From a virus: DNA of 64,000 nucleotides. The position numbers and the translations under genes were made by a program. The notes below the pieces were generated by a model that worked only from the letters and a program-made list of their open reading frames with translations, was not told the DNA's origin and made no database searches. Shown in pieces: positions 1 through 8,871 of this stretch. The first letter of the stretch is position 1; each line of letters opens with the position of its first letter. The stretch lies in the IMG/VR virus record IMGVR_UViG_3300042566_001780, positions 62,001 through 126,000 of that record; one strand, given 5' to 3'.

Positions 1-2
1 AT

Positions 3-290
3 GGAAAACGTAAATTCCAAGATTCTTACAAAGAAGTGCAAATTGATCAATTATTTCGTTTAGCATCCCAAACATCAAAAGCTGATATTGAGGGATTTAA
101 AGAATACCTTTTACAAGGTACAATTGAAGCAATTAAATGGAATCAAGATCCGGTTGAAATTATGACAGACGGTACTTCATTCACGCTCAAAAAGGGTGAT
201 TACCTTTTGAGAGAATTAGATGGAAAAGAATTTGTGTTCACTGTAGAAAATCGTGGTACTTTTGAATCATCACCAAGAAAGAAAGTTTAA
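3..290 (+). CDS. Hypothetical phage protein, 5'-truncated by window edge
   Basis: The frame is open from base 3 and ends at TAA 288-290. The first in-frame start-like codon is GTG at 36, but coding-like sequence (GKRKFQDSYKEV) precedes it, so the gene very probably starts upstream of the window. About 95 residues are visible, mixed alpha/beta and charged, ending in SSPRKKV. I recognise no family. The downstream nuclease gene starts 2 bases after the stop, suggesting cotranscription. Confidence 0.6.
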   Translation, partial: GKRKFQDSYKEVQIDQLFRLASQTSKADIEGFKEYLLQGTIEAIKWNQDPVEIMTDGTSFTLKKGDYLLRELDGKEFVFTVENRGTFESSPRKKV

Positions 291-292
291 TA

Positions 293-841
293 ATGACTGC
301 TGAAAAAACCGAGAAGCCTAAGAGAAAAAATACTTCTAAGAAAAAAGGAAATGGCTTTGAATTGACAGTAGCAAAACTGTTGTCAAAAGAATTAGCACCA
401 ATGAACTTTATTCGAACCCCTGGATCTGGGGCACGAGTTGGCGGAAAGAACTTTGCTACCATTGGCCAAATGTTCGGTGAAGAGGCATTAAAGATTTTTG
501 TTGGCGATGTTGTCCCAGTTAATGAAAAACAAATAGGCAAGAAGTTTAAAGTATCATGTGAATGTAAGTTCTATGCAACGCAGGATCACTTTACATCAGT
601 TATGATGGGATCGGGCTTAATCTTCAAATGGATGAAAGAATCAGAGGATGACGCTCAAAAGATCGATAAACTTCCAGTCCTAATCTTTAAGTGGAATCAT
701 ACACCTATTTTCATTGCATGTACCGACGACAATATGCCAGTTGACTGCATTAAGATGATTCTACCGAGAGAAAATCTGTCTAGCATCAAAGTTGGTATCC
801 TTGAAGAAGTTCTCAAACATAAAGATTTTTGGATAGAATGA
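293..841 (+). CDS. PD-(D/E)XK nuclease, Hjc-like Holliday junction resolvase family
   Basis: A 182-residue basic protein. After a Lys-rich leader, GNGFELTVAKLL puts a conserved Glu at residue 23, then RTPGSGAR (about 41-48), GDVVP with Asp72, and CECK with Glu90-x-Lys92. This E...D...ExK spacing is the PD-(D/E)XK nuclease core as seen in archaeal Hjc-type resolvases. It probably cuts branched DNA in recombination or packaging, the role T4 gives to the unrelated gp49. The fold is well supported by motifs; the junction substrate is inferred. It sits 2 bases after the preceding gene and is followed by a putative early promoter. Confidence 0.72.
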   Translation: MTAEKTEKPKRKNTSKKKGNGFELTVAKLLSKELAPMNFIRTPGSGARVGGKNFATIGQMFGEEALKIFVGDVVPVNEKQIGKKFKVSCECKFYATQDHFTSVMMGSGLIFKWMKESEDDAQKIDKLPVLIFKWNHTPIFIACTDDNMPVDCIKMILPRENLSSIKVGILEEVLKHKDFWIE

Positions 842-848
842 AAGCAAC

Positions 849-877
849 GGCGTGTTAGAATAACAGCATGACACGCC
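849..877 (+). promoter_or_regulatory. Putative early promoter (TAGAAT -10) in a short inverted repeat
   Basis: TAGAAT at 856-861 is preceded by TGT (extended -10). The same 13-mer GCGTGTTAGAATA recurs at 51109. Flanking 7-base arms GGCGTGT (849-855) and ACACGCC (871-877) are complementary. The next start codon is at 868, so any transcript would be nearly leaderless. No convincing -35 is seen. Confidence 0.4.
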
Positions 878-2097
878 CGTTTGACTTATCTCTTAATCGA
901 GAAATTGAGGAATCTAGTCCTCTACATTGGAGAAAATTTTGGCCAAATCTCCAACGTATACATCCTACTAAAGTAGCATTACGCCAATCTATTATTTTGT
1001 GGGTAGCAAACCTGCATTATTCATGTCAAATGAATCCCCGCGGGTTCAACTATACTGAAATCCGTCTTACTGATTTGCGTCAGCAAGTCCGCGATTATCG
1101 AGTCATTATTGATTATTTCTTTGAAGTTGATCAACGCGGTTTTTGCATAGATGCTGATCATTATGAGGTGTCTCGCTTAATCCCTAAAGAAATTGGGTTT
1201 GAATTATCCCAAGAGATCAAGTTGGAAATCCCAAAGGCAGCATATATACCTCCTTCAAAACCAAAAGATGGTACTGTGTCAACAGTAAACATCTTCAATC
1301 GGGATAGTATAGAACAGCTTTTACTAGAAAATAAGCGCTATGATCTTTGGCCCCAAGTTAAGTGGCTGATAAATCAAGGCGATGCGGTAGAGTTTATTTT
1401 TCAGAAAAGTGGAAAACTTCAACAACGCGATACTAGCATTTGGCCTATTCAAGCAATTGAGACTTGGCCCTCTTGGCTGAGAGAAAAGTTATTTGGACCT
1501 GGGATTGACCTTGATTCTGCATATGTTCAGTTTATGATCAAGTCAGTGCAACCGTGCTATGATTCATTTCATAGTATGAAAACCGCTATACCAGATTTAG
1601 TTGATTTGATTTATGACAAAGAGCAATTTAGAAAATATCTGTGTCAAGATGTAATGAATTTGCCATACACAGAGAATAATATCAAGAGCATAAAACAGAT
1701 CATCATGGCTATTGCCAATGGATCTCGAATATCTGCAGATCTGACAAAATGCAGCAATTATTCTGAATCAGCAAAATTGCTTGTTGAATGTATGCGTGAT
1801 TCAAATGAAGAATATTTGGTCAAAGCTGCTAATAGGTTTCAACAAATTTCCCATCAATTTAGTACAGCTAAAAAGATGGCGTGTTTATATCTTACTAAAA
1901 GACATCCATCACGACTAAATCAAAAAGTAATTTTCAGAAACTATTTTGAGTGGGAAAGAACTGCGCGATATGCTATTTGGGAAGAATGTGGCCGACACGG
2001 TATCATGGTGCACGATGGGATTGACGGTATACCTGAATCGTACATTAAAAACATCGATTCGATAATGGATAAACTTCAACTTAAGTTGTCCACATGA
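868..2097 (+). CDS. Unknown protein with nucleotidyl-polymerase-like motifs
   Basis: A 409-residue protein of no family I recognise. Three short segments in order resemble template-dependent polymerase motifs: IDLDSAY (213-219; motif A-like DxxSxY), a helix with Lys276 running into ANGSR (283-287; motif B-like), and MVHDGIDG (380-387; like the HDx motif C of family A DNA and single-subunit RNA polymerases). The N-terminal ~200 residues carry no recognisable motif. The start ATG at 868 lies 26 bases after the nuclease stop. The gene ends at a bidirectional terminator. The polymerase reading is inference from short motifs; a DNA-binding protein without catalytic function is equally possible. 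Confidence 0.5.
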   Translation: MTRPFDLSLNREIEESSPLHWRKFWPNLQRIHPTKVALRQSIILWVANLHYSCQMNPRGFNYTEIRLTDLRQQVRDYRVIIDYFFEVDQRGFCIDADHYEVSRLIPKEIGFELSQEIKLEIPKAAYIPPSKPKDGTVSTVNIFNRDSIEQLLLENKRYDLWPQVKWLINQGDAVEFIFQKSGKLQQRDTSIWPIQAIETWPSWLREKLFGPGIDLDSAYVQFMIKSVQPCYDSFHSMKTAIPDLVDLIYDKEQFRKYLCQDVMNLPYTENNIKSIKQIIMAIANGSRISADLTKCSNYSESAKLLVECMRDSNEEYLVKAANRFQQISHQFSTAKKMACLYLTKRHPSRLNQKVIFRNYFEWERTARYAIWEECGRHGIMVHDGIDGIPESYIKNIDSIMDKLQLKLST

Positions 2098-2102
2098 AAT
2101 TG

Positions 2103-2129
2103 AAAAAGGGTAGCATTGCTACCCTTTTT
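2103..2129. terminator. Bidirectional intrinsic terminator
   Basis: Perfect 12-base arms AAAAAGGGTAGC (2103-2114) and GCTACCCTTTTT (2118-2129) around a 3-base loop. The A/T tails work for both strands. It separates the convergent genes ending at 2097 (+) and 2128 (-). Confidence 0.9.
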
Positions 2130-2349
2130 AGCGTGAGAATGGATTTTTTGCTTCTTCTTTAAGTCGTTTGTTTAAGAATTCTACAGCTAAATCTCTTTCA
2201 ACAGCAGACATATTCAGCACTGTTTCGTAAGGTATAGCGCCTTTTGAAAAGTATGATATTTCAATTGCGGATTGTAGTAAAGATTTAGCTTCAAGCTGCA
2301 ATCGATCTATTGTTGCTATGATCCCGGTGCGATCGCCACTCGAAATCAT
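2128..2349 (-). CDS. Small protein downstream of gp26-like baseplate factor; possible frameshift extension
   Basis: A 73-residue, mostly helical protein. Its ATG overlaps the stop of the gp26-like gene (ATGA). The frame stays open upstream to a T TTT TTC heptamer 5 bases before its ATG, so it can be made separately or as a -1 frameshift extension of the upstream protein. The position recalls two-product tail-assembly chaperones encoded next to tape-measure genes. No family recognised from sequence. Confidence 0.6.
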   Translation of the reverse strand: MISSGDRTGIIATIDRLQLEAKSLLQSAIEISYFSKGAIPYETVLNMSAVERDLAVEFLNKRLKEEAKNPFSR

Positions 2350-3143
2350 TCTGAGAAAAAACTGACAGGGTTCAATGGTAATTCAACCCTCATTTCTTCT
2401 CCACAGTCACGACACTTCAACTTTACAACTTGATCTGGGCCCCAGTCATTAAGCTGGGATGCTGCTTCGGTGATCTTATTGATTGACGGGGTGGTGAGTG
2501 TCTTGAGCCATTCTTCAATGAACTTTGGATCGGACGTGTCATCAACCTTTTCGATCATACTTAAAAGATTGCTCATAGCAATTTTCTTAATGTCATCTTG
2601 AGTTAATTCTTTTTTACCTTCAGATTGGTGGAATAACTTCACTACATCTGAAAAACGCATTGGACGCGTGACAACTTTAAACTGACCATCTACTATCACT
2701 ACCCGCTTTACCTCGATTAGGGTAGGATCCAGCTTTTTCATCGAAGCTGCCAAACTTTCTAAGTCAACCACATAAGAATGCTTTTTTGCATTCTCACAAT
2801 CATGCGTCACTTCAATGCGATACTCCGAACCATAAGTGGTTAGACGCAAGAAGAAAAGCAGCGCATCAATGTCTCTACCATATAGTTCGAGGGGCTTTTT
2901 AATTCCTGGAGCACATTCTGCCACTACTGCTTCTAATGCGGTACCATTAAATAACAGGTCCGGGTTCTTCAAGTTGATTTCTGTTAATGCTGTCATTGGG
3001 TGAATATGCATTTCACCTTCTTTGACAGAAATATCTAATTCACCATTGGAATAAAAAGCTCCTAATGATGGGAGTTGAAATACCCGACCTGGTAACTTTA
3101 CTTTGGATAATAGTGGATTGACTGTTTGCTGTGTGCTGCTCAT
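2346..3143 (-). CDS. Baseplate hub assembly protein, T4 gp26/gp51 family
   Basis: A 265-residue protein. The N-terminus (LPGRVFQLPSLGAFYSNGE) and the ending CRDCGEEMRVELPLNP followed by aromatics match the T4 gp26/gp51 baseplate-protein family as I know it. CxxC at the end may bind zinc. In T4 these proteins assist assembly of the central baseplate hub. It is divergent from the tape-measure-like gene, with a late-promoter box 75 bases upstream of its ATG, and ends in a possible frameshift site. Family assignment is fairly secure; gp26 versus gp51 is not. Confidence 0.75.
   Translation of the reverse strand: MSSTQQTVNPLLSKVKLPGRVFQLPSLGAFYSNGELDISVKEGEMHIHPMTALTEINLKNPDLLFNGTALEAVVAECAPGIKKPLELYGRDIDALLFFLRLTTYGSEYRIEVTHDCENAKKHSYVVDLESLAASMKKLDPTLIEVKRVVIVDGQFKVVTRPMRFSDVVKLFHQSEGKKELTQDDIKKIAMSNLLSMIEKVDDTSDPKFIEEWLKTLTTPSINKITEAASQLNDWGPDQVVKLKCRDCGEEMRVELPLNPVSFFSE
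2355..2361 (-). other. Candidate -1 ribosomal frameshift heptamer
   Basis: On the minus strand the last codons of the gp26-like gene read AGT TTT TTC TCA GAA TGA. T TTT TTC is a canonical X XXY YYZ slippery heptamer in the correct phase. Slipping back one base continues as CTC AGA ATG into the 73-residue ORF, giving a fusion of about 338 residues. I did not identify a clear downstream stimulatory hairpin by eye. Confidence 0.45.
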
Positions 3144-3183
3144 AATTAAGTTTTAGTGAGAAAAATAGGAATGTTCACATTCT

Positions 3184-3191
3184 CTAAATAG
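3184..3191 (+). promoter_or_regulatory. Late-promoter-like box CTAAATAG
   Basis: CTAAATAG lies 70 bases upstream of the tape-measure-like gene. It matches the box found before several head genes, and resembles the T4 late -10 TATAAATA. Confidence 0.6.
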
Positions 3192-3217
3192 ACAATGTTG
3201 CGATAGTTTTCTACTAT

Positions 3218-3225
3218 CTATTTAG
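3218..3225 (-). promoter_or_regulatory. Late-promoter-like box on minus strand
   Basis: CTATTTAG on plus is CTAAATAG on minus, 75 bases upstream of the gp26-like start. With the plus box at 3184 it forms a face-to-face divergent pair whose transcripts would overlap by a few tens of bases. Confidence 0.6.
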
Positions 3226-3260
3226 CTTCACCCGAAAGGGCTGAAACCTAGGATGATCTC

Positions 3261-6200
3261 ATGGATGCCGAAATTCTAAAAACCCTGCAGAACATTGAAA
3301 AGCTGTTAAAAAATACAACTTCGTTGTCTGCAAATAAAACTCTGCCTCCTGCACGTGGGAATGATAGGTCAGAACAAAAAGAAAACAGGTCTATTCAGCG
3401 CGAATTTAAGGCCTCTGCAGCTTCCCTTAAGGGTTTTAAAGATTCCATATATGGCTTGATAACGGGTGTCTCTGGGCTTAAATCTGAGGTATCCAAGGCT
3501 ACTTCTGCATTTGGTGCATTTGGTAGTCAGTTTGCGAAGTTTATGAGTTCTCTTGAATCTGTCGAAGTTAAGAGCGCTCAGCCAGTTACCTTGAATTTAA
3601 CAAGTCTAGATAAAGCAGTGCTCAAATTAATTGACACTAATTTGTCAATTGAAAAGACACTAGCCACTAGCACATCATTGTTGCAGAAAATGTCAGATTG
3701 CGTTTGTGAACGCGTTGATGCTAGACCTGAGCAAAATCAAGATGAATCTACTTGGTCTGCTATTTCCAATAAGGTTTTAGGTAAATTCTTCTCTAAAGAA
3801 ACCCAAAAGCCAGCGGAAAATACTGTCAAAGCTACTAAAGCAGTTAAAGAAGAAAATGAAAAGTTGGCTAAATCCACAAATGGATTTAATACTAATTTGA
3901 CCTTCACTGGTTCAATGCTGCATGGGCTTGGGCAACAATTTGACAAACTAAAGCAAGTTATTGTAACTGTCACTTCAGACTTCTTCAAAATAGCTGGTGT
4001 TGGCATGGGGTCTACAGAGTCGTTAATGACTTTGTATAAAAACGCTCTTCTTGCCGGTATGAGCCTTGAAGAGTATATGTCGATCCTTAAGGATAATACG
4101 GCAGTAACTCGAAGCTCGAGCTTAGCAGATTTCAATAAAACCATTTCATCTGCTGATAAGCAATTAGCGGAATTAGGCGTATTCGGTAATGAAGCCCGTG
4201 CATTACAGGCATCATTAGCTGATAGTAACACTCGAATGGGTGTTAGCCAAAATAAATTGACAAGTGCAGCAGCTGATCAAATCAGCATGTTTGAGAAGCT
4301 GCGTAAAGCTACCAACATGTCAGCAGCAGAATTTGGCACTTTAGTAAGATCAGTTGCAGAAAACGATCAAGCCCAGCGTGAACTTGTTGGCTTACATCCA
4401 GCTGAACGCCAAGCACGTCAACAGCAATTACTGAGTGTCATGTCTCTTGGCAAGCAAATGGGATTGACGACTGCTCAATCTGAGAAACTTGGTGCTGCAA
4501 TGATGGCAGCTAGAGGCGAGGGAGCATCGACCAGATATGAATCTGCCGGTCGATTGCGTCAAATGGGCGCAATAGTTGGTATGGGCGGAGAAGCTCAAAG
4601 ACTGGCTCAATTGACTCTTAAAGGTGCTTCACGATCCACTCAAGAAGAAGCAGAATATCAATCAGTCCTCGCATCATTAGATAAGCGTATCCAAAGTGAA
4701 AGATTAATGGCCCAGCAAACTGGAAATCTGGGTTATGAATATCAACTTGATGAACTAGAAAAAACAATTAAGGGGTCTGGCGCTGGTCAAATTATGGATG
4801 CTTCTCGAGCCGCTACTTTAGCACAAGAAAGTGGAAGGGCCGGGGCAAATGCAGATTTTGGTAAAAGTGTTGGTGTTTTTGAACAAGCTGTTGCACAATT
4901 TGCAACTATTATCAACGGGTTTTTTAAGAGTCCTTTAGCTGGGCTATCAGCAGCAATAGGCGGTGCTGTAGCGTTTGCATTTAAGGGCCCATTAATGCGA
5001 ATGTTGGGTGGTGCTTTTACTGGAGGACCTGGCGGTGGTGCAGTTAGTGGAGCAGCTAAAGTCGCGGCTGATGCAGCTACACAAGCTAAAAATCTATTTT
5101 ACAGTTTTGGCTATCAAGCCGGTCGGGTAACAGCCTTAATTTCTAATTCTGCAAGTAAAACTTTCTCTTTCTTAAAAGGCGGAGCCTTAAGCGCATTTGA
5201 CACAATTAGAAAAACCTATAATGCTCTATCACTATCATCTGCAATTACGAGCCCTCTTGAAGTAGTTAAGAATTTATTTGCTGGCGCAGGTAATTCAATA
5301 TTCAATTTTGTTTCAAAGCCATTTACTGCAATTAAGAATCTAATGAGTTCTATGCAGTTTGGAAATATTGCTTCTTTAATTAAAACACCTATTGAAACTA
5401 TCAAGGGATTATTTGGTAGTATCCCATCTAAATTATCTTCCATCATCCCGTCATTAAAGGGTATGGCAACCTCCATATCTGGATTTGCGCAAGCAATCCC
5501 AGGAATGTCAGCTATTGGGAATGCATTTAGTGGATTATTACCAGCAATCAAAAAGTTACCGCTTATTGGCGGATTAATTACTGCAGGAATGGAAATTTTT
5601 ACTGGTGAAATGACGGCAGCATTAAATCCAAGTGGCGGGATAATGAATACTATTTTTGGTGTAGCAACTGCATTTTTGACTGCTATACCAAATCTTATCA
5701 TAGATTCAATGGCATTTGTTTTTGGTGATGACTTAATACAACCATTAAGAAACATTTTTGACGGGGTAGTAGCTGGTATTAATCAAACATTTAAAGAGCT
5801 ACTTGGTGGAATAGCTGGTGGAATAGCTGGATTATTGAAATACATATTGCCAAAAGATTCTAAGTTAATTAAATTTTTAGAAGGCGCCCAGTCTGCGTTA
5901 AATGAATCTGCTGCAGAAACTGCAGCAACCACTAAAAAACTAGTATCAGACAAAAATGCTACTCTTTCAAAAATTTCAGAAGAGAACAAAGCTAAAGCTG
6001 CAGAAGCTAATAAAGAGGGAAAGAAAGCAGTTGATCAAGCTACTGCTACAGCAAAGCAATTTAACAATGTTATGTATGGATTGCCTGCGGCTAGCACTAT
6101 AGTTAGTGATGCAAAAACTCTTGTCGGTACGCAACAGCAAGCAGCAAAACCTATACAAGCTACTCCAGAGGTTCAAAAGCCAACGCAAGTAGCACCTGAG

Positions 6201-6452
6201 CAAATAAATAAGCAATCATCAGAACAGGGCACAACTAACTCTACCACAAGTAATACAGAAACAACTTCACTTGCATCACCTGATGTTGTTGGCATTCTTC
6301 AATCTATGTTGGCTGTATTACAACAAAATCTAATGACTGATCAAGAGCAGTTAAAGTTGACTGGACAATTGATTGGGCAATCTAGAGTAAAAGCAGATTT
6401 TAGCTCTTCCGCTATGATGGCAGACAGAATTTTAGGACCACGGTCCGTTTGA
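3261..6452 (+). CDS. Tape-measure-like large tail protein
   Basis: A 1063-residue protein, the longest in the window. Residues ~1-60 are charged. The middle is long alpha-helical, Ala/Gln/Glu-rich sequence. About 540-900 is a Gly/Ala/Ile/Phe-rich hydrophobic region with several potential membrane segments. The C-terminus is Gln/Thr-rich and low-complexity. This is the build of phage tape measure proteins, which set tail length and enter the cell envelope on ejection. T4's counterpart gp29 (about 590 residues) sits elsewhere, so the assignment rests on composition, length and the adjacent gp26-like chaperone. AGGA at 3250-3253 supports the ATG at 3261. Confidence 0.6.
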   Translation: MDAEILKTLQNIEKLLKNTTSLSANKTLPPARGNDRSEQKENRSIQREFKASAASLKGFKDSIYGLITGVSGLKSEVSKATSAFGAFGSQFAKFMSSLESVEVKSAQPVTLNLTSLDKAVLKLIDTNLSIEKTLATSTSLLQKMSDCVCERVDARPEQNQDESTWSAISNKVLGKFFSKETQKPAENTVKATKAVKEENEKLAKSTNGFNTNLTFTGSMLHGLGQQFDKLKQVIVTVTSDFFKIAGVGMGSTESLMTLYKNALLAGMSLEEYMSILKDNTAVTRSSSLADFNKTISSADKQLAELGVFGNEARALQASLADSNTRMGVSQNKLTSAAADQISMFEKLRKATNMSAAEFGTLVRSVAENDQAQRELVGLHPAERQARQQQLLSVMSLGKQMGLTTAQSEKLGAAMMAARGEGASTRYESAGRLRQMGAIVGMGGEAQRLAQLTLKGASRSTQEEAEYQSVLASLDKRIQSERLMAQQTGNLGYEYQLDELEKTIKGSGAGQIMDASRAATLAQESGRAGANADFGKSVGVFEQAVAQFATIINGFFKSPLAGLSAAIGGAVAFAFKGPLMRMLGGAFTGGPGGGAVSGAAKVAADAATQAKNLFYSFGYQAGRVTALISNSASKTFSFLKGGALSAFDTIRKTYNALSLSSAITSPLEVVKNLFAGAGNSIFNFVSKPFTAIKNLMSSMQFGNIASLIKTPIETIKGLFGSIPSKLSSIIPSLKGMATSISGFAQAIPGMSAIGNAFSGLLPAIKKLPLIGGLITAGMEIFTGEMTAALNPSGGIMNTIFGVATAFLTAIPNLIIDSMAFVFGDDLIQPLRNIFDGVVAGINQTFKELLGGIAGGIAGLLKYILPKDSKLIKFLEGAQSALNESAAETAATTKKLVSDKNATLSKISEENKAKAAEANKEGKKAVDQATATAKQFNNVMYGLPAASTIVSDAKTLVGTQQQAAKPIQATPEVQKPTQVAPEQINKQSSEQGTTNSTTSNTETTSLASPDVVGILQSMLAVLQQNLMTDQEQLKLTGQLIGQSRVKADFSSSAMMADRILGPRSV

Positions 6453-6478
6453 AATAACTATGAGAGGAATCCAGTAAA

Positions 6479-8161
6479 GTGAGTAATTATGCTGGTATGT
6501 GGCGTATTGTAACGCCAAAAACGCGAAAGCAATTTTACACTACATTGTCTACTGACGCATATGATCCGCGAGCTACAGATTTGAGCTCAATGTCGTCGCT
6601 AACATGGTATTCTCAAGTGATGCGCGGGCCTGGTTCGCGGGTTCAATCATACAAGCAATATGACGTAATGGACGCAGACATTGATATTGCTCGTTCACTT
6701 GACATTATTGCTGAAGAAATTGCTACTCGTGATGAGAAGACTAATTTGCCATTTGTGATTGAATGGCAAAAAGAAGACAATCAAGACATTACTGATTCTA
6801 CTATTGTTACTGTTCGCGCTGCGCTGCGACAGTTTTCGCAGCTTCAAGATTTGAAGAAGCGAATGTTCAACATTGCAAGAACTATGGTCAAATATGGCGA
6901 TTGTTTCTTTAGAAAAACCTCTGATACAAAGCGCTGGCAATATATTGATCCATCTTTGGTATATGGTATTGAGATTGACGAAAACGGAGCTGCTATTGCA
7001 TATCATATTCGGCGTCCGGCTTCTGCAAATAATGCGCCTTATGGCTCAATCAAGAATGAATTCTTAGATATTGTGCCTGCATCAGCCATTATTCACTTCA
7101 CCATGTCTGATGACATGGGTGACTCTGCGCCGTTTGGACAAAGCATTTTACGGCCCATATATCGAGTATACCGCCAATTGGCTATGCTTGAAGATGCAAT
7201 GATCATTTATCGAATTGTCCGTGCTCCAGAAAGACGAGTATTCTACATTGACGTTGGTAATATGAACCAGCATCAGGTAAAGAGGTACTTGGAACAAGTT
7301 AAAAATGAAATGCGCCAGAAAAAAGTTCCAGGTACTGGAATTAATGGTGGCCGTGATACTGTTGATGGGCAGTACGATCCGCAGTCTATGCAAGACGATA
7401 TTTTCATGGCGGTTACAGCTAATGGCAGAGGATCTCGTGTTGAAACTCTTCCAGGTGGTACTGAAGATTTTGGCACTAACTTGCTTCGTCAATTCCAAGA
7501 AAAAATCTTCCGTGGTCTTCGTATTCCAACTTCTTATCTAGGCGGTACTGATGCGGCGGGTGCCCAAACCAATGATGGTAAAGTAGGTATTGCCTATATT
7601 GAAGAACTTCGTTTTGCTAATTTCATTTCTCGCTTGCAACAACGAATCAATGATGTTTTTGATGCAGAATTCAAAATCTATTTGAAAGTAACAGGTCTTC
7701 GAGTAGATGATGAAGTATTTGACATTCGCTTACCTGACCCAGCAAACTTTGCACTATATCGCCAGGCAGCGCTTGATGCGGATCTAATTAACTCATTCTC
7801 TAACATTCAAGAAGTCAAATTCTTATCTCGTCGGTTTATCCTTAAGCGTTATTTGGGTCTTTCTGATGACGAAATTCAAATGAATGAAACAATGATTAAG
7901 GAAGAGCGAGCAATTGAAGATACTGATGATACTTCTGCAATGCAGCAAATTTATGATCCAGCAGTATTTGATAATCGCGAGCCAATTTCGATCGTAAAGC
8001 CAGATGAATCTCTAAATTCATCAAACACTGATAGCTTTAACTCGCCAGAAGATGAAATGGGAATGTCTGGCGAAGAACCAGCACCAGAAGAGACTCCTAT
8101 GGCTGGTGAACTAGATGATACTGGTATTGAAGATAAACCGCCTGCTATTCCTATAGCTTAA
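6479..8161 (+). CDS. 20: Portal vertex protein gp20
   Basis: A 560-residue homologue of T4 gp20 (524 residues). It forms the dodecameric ring at the head vertex through which DNA is pumped and to which the tail docks. Recognisable stretches include SLDIIAEEIATRD near residue 80, the core with VRAPERRVFYIDVGNM, and YLGGTDAAGAQ. Start is GTG at 6479, behind GAGAGGAA at 6462; no better ATG is upstream. The C-terminal ~60 residues are acidic and Pro-rich. The gene order portal, protease, scaffold, capsid is the T4 order. Confidence 0.95.
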   Translation: MSNYAGMWRIVTPKTRKQFYTTLSTDAYDPRATDLSSMSSLTWYSQVMRGPGSRVQSYKQYDVMDADIDIARSLDIIAEEIATRDEKTNLPFVIEWQKEDNQDITDSTIVTVRAALRQFSQLQDLKKRMFNIARTMVKYGDCFFRKTSDTKRWQYIDPSLVYGIEIDENGAAIAYHIRRPASANNAPYGSIKNEFLDIVPASAIIHFTMSDDMGDSAPFGQSILRPIYRVYRQLAMLEDAMIIYRIVRAPERRVFYIDVGNMNQHQVKRYLEQVKNEMRQKKVPGTGINGGRDTVDGQYDPQSMQDDIFMAVTANGRGSRVETLPGGTEDFGTNLLRQFQEKIFRGLRIPTSYLGGTDAAGAQTNDGKVGIAYIEELRFANFISRLQQRINDVFDAEFKIYLKVTGLRVDDEVFDIRLPDPANFALYRQAALDADLINSFSNIQEVKFLSRRFILKRYLGLSDDEIQMNETMIKEERAIEDTDDTSAMQQIYDPAVFDNREPISIVKPDESLNSSNTDSFNSPEDEMGMSGEEPAPEETPMAGELDDTGIEDKPPAIPIA

Positions 8162-8167
8162 CCTAAT

Positions 8168-8198
8168 AAGGGAAAGAATTGAAGAAATTCTTTCCCTT
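8168..8198 (+). terminator. Intrinsic terminator after portal gene
   Basis: 13-base perfect arms (8168-8180 and 8186-8198) around a GAAGA loop, 3' arm running into TTTT. It lies between the portal stop and the next late-promoter box. Confidence 0.85.
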
Positions 8199-8210
8199 TT
8201 CATTTCATTG

Positions 8211-8218
8211 CTAAATAG
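8211..8218 (+). promoter_or_regulatory. Late-promoter-like box CTAAATAG
   Basis: Sits just after the terminator and 45 bases upstream of the prohead protease ATG, an ideal late-promoter position. Confidence 0.7.
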
Positions 8219-8255
8219 AAAATAGTGTCAATGAATAATGTTTTGGAGTGAAAAC

Positions 8256-8864
8256 ATGCAATTATTAGTGGAACAGTTAATGCCGTCTGCAGCTCAAATT
8301 ATGGAGCAAAAGATCGGTTCTGATCTTTATCTTTCTGGCATCATGATGCAAGCAGATGTGGTAAATGGAAATCGTAGAAAGTATAAGCTTTCTGAAATAT
8401 CTAAAGTAGTTCAAGAAGCTCAAGCAAAAATTGCTGCAGGCAATTTTATTCTAGGTGAATTAAATCACCCTGATAACCTGTCAATAAATTTAGCTAACGT
8501 GTCGCATGCTATTACTGAAATCCGTATGGATGGCAATAATGCTATTGGCAAAATGAAGCTGCTAAATACCCCGGCTGGCAATATTGCTAAAGCTATTTTA
8601 GAAGGCAATGTCCGTTTGGGTGTTTCTTCACGTGGTACCGGTAATGTAAATGAATCTGGCGATGTATCAGATTTCTCATTAGTTACTGTTGATATTGTGT
8701 CTACTCCATCTGCCCCTGATGCATATCCTTCTTTAGTATCAGAAGCTTTAGAAAATAAGAAAATTTTGACTTTAGCTGAAGCTGTGGTGCATGATCAAAA
8801 AGCACAAGACTTCTTTAAGAAAGAAATGACTAATTTCATTTCCAATTTCTTTGCAAAGAAATAA
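8256..8864 (+). CDS. 21: Prohead core protease gp21
   Basis: A 202-residue homologue of T4 gp21 (212 residues), the serine protease that cleaves scaffold and capsid proteins during head maturation. The signature ELNHP (His71) and GVSSRG (Ser124/125), which carry the catalytic His and Ser, are present. ATG at 8256 is chosen over the upstream in-frame ATG at 8238 because TTGGAGTG at 8243-8250 gives correct spacing. T4-type proteases cut after LxE; such sites occur in gp23 and in several downstream leaders here. Confidence 0.93.
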   Translation: MQLLVEQLMPSAAQIMEQKIGSDLYLSGIMMQADVVNGNRRKYKLSEISKVVQEAQAKIAAGNFILGELNHPDNLSINLANVSHAITEIRMDGNNAIGKMKLLNTPAGNIAKAILEGNVRLGVSSRGTGNVNESGDVSDFSLVTVDIVSTPSAPDAYPSLVSEALENKKILTLAEAVVHDQKAQDFFKKEMTNFISNFFAKK

Positions 8865-8871
8865 TAGGTTG

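Noticed and set aside
3230-3241. CCCGAAAGGG stem-loop upstream of the tape-measure-like gene
   Set aside because: Only a 3-bp GC stem with a GNRA loop; too small to claim as a regulatory structure.
5216-5755. 179-codon minus-strand frame inside the tape-measure-like gene
   Set aside because: Complement of Gly/Ala/Ile-rich low-complexity coding; no SD and no independent features.
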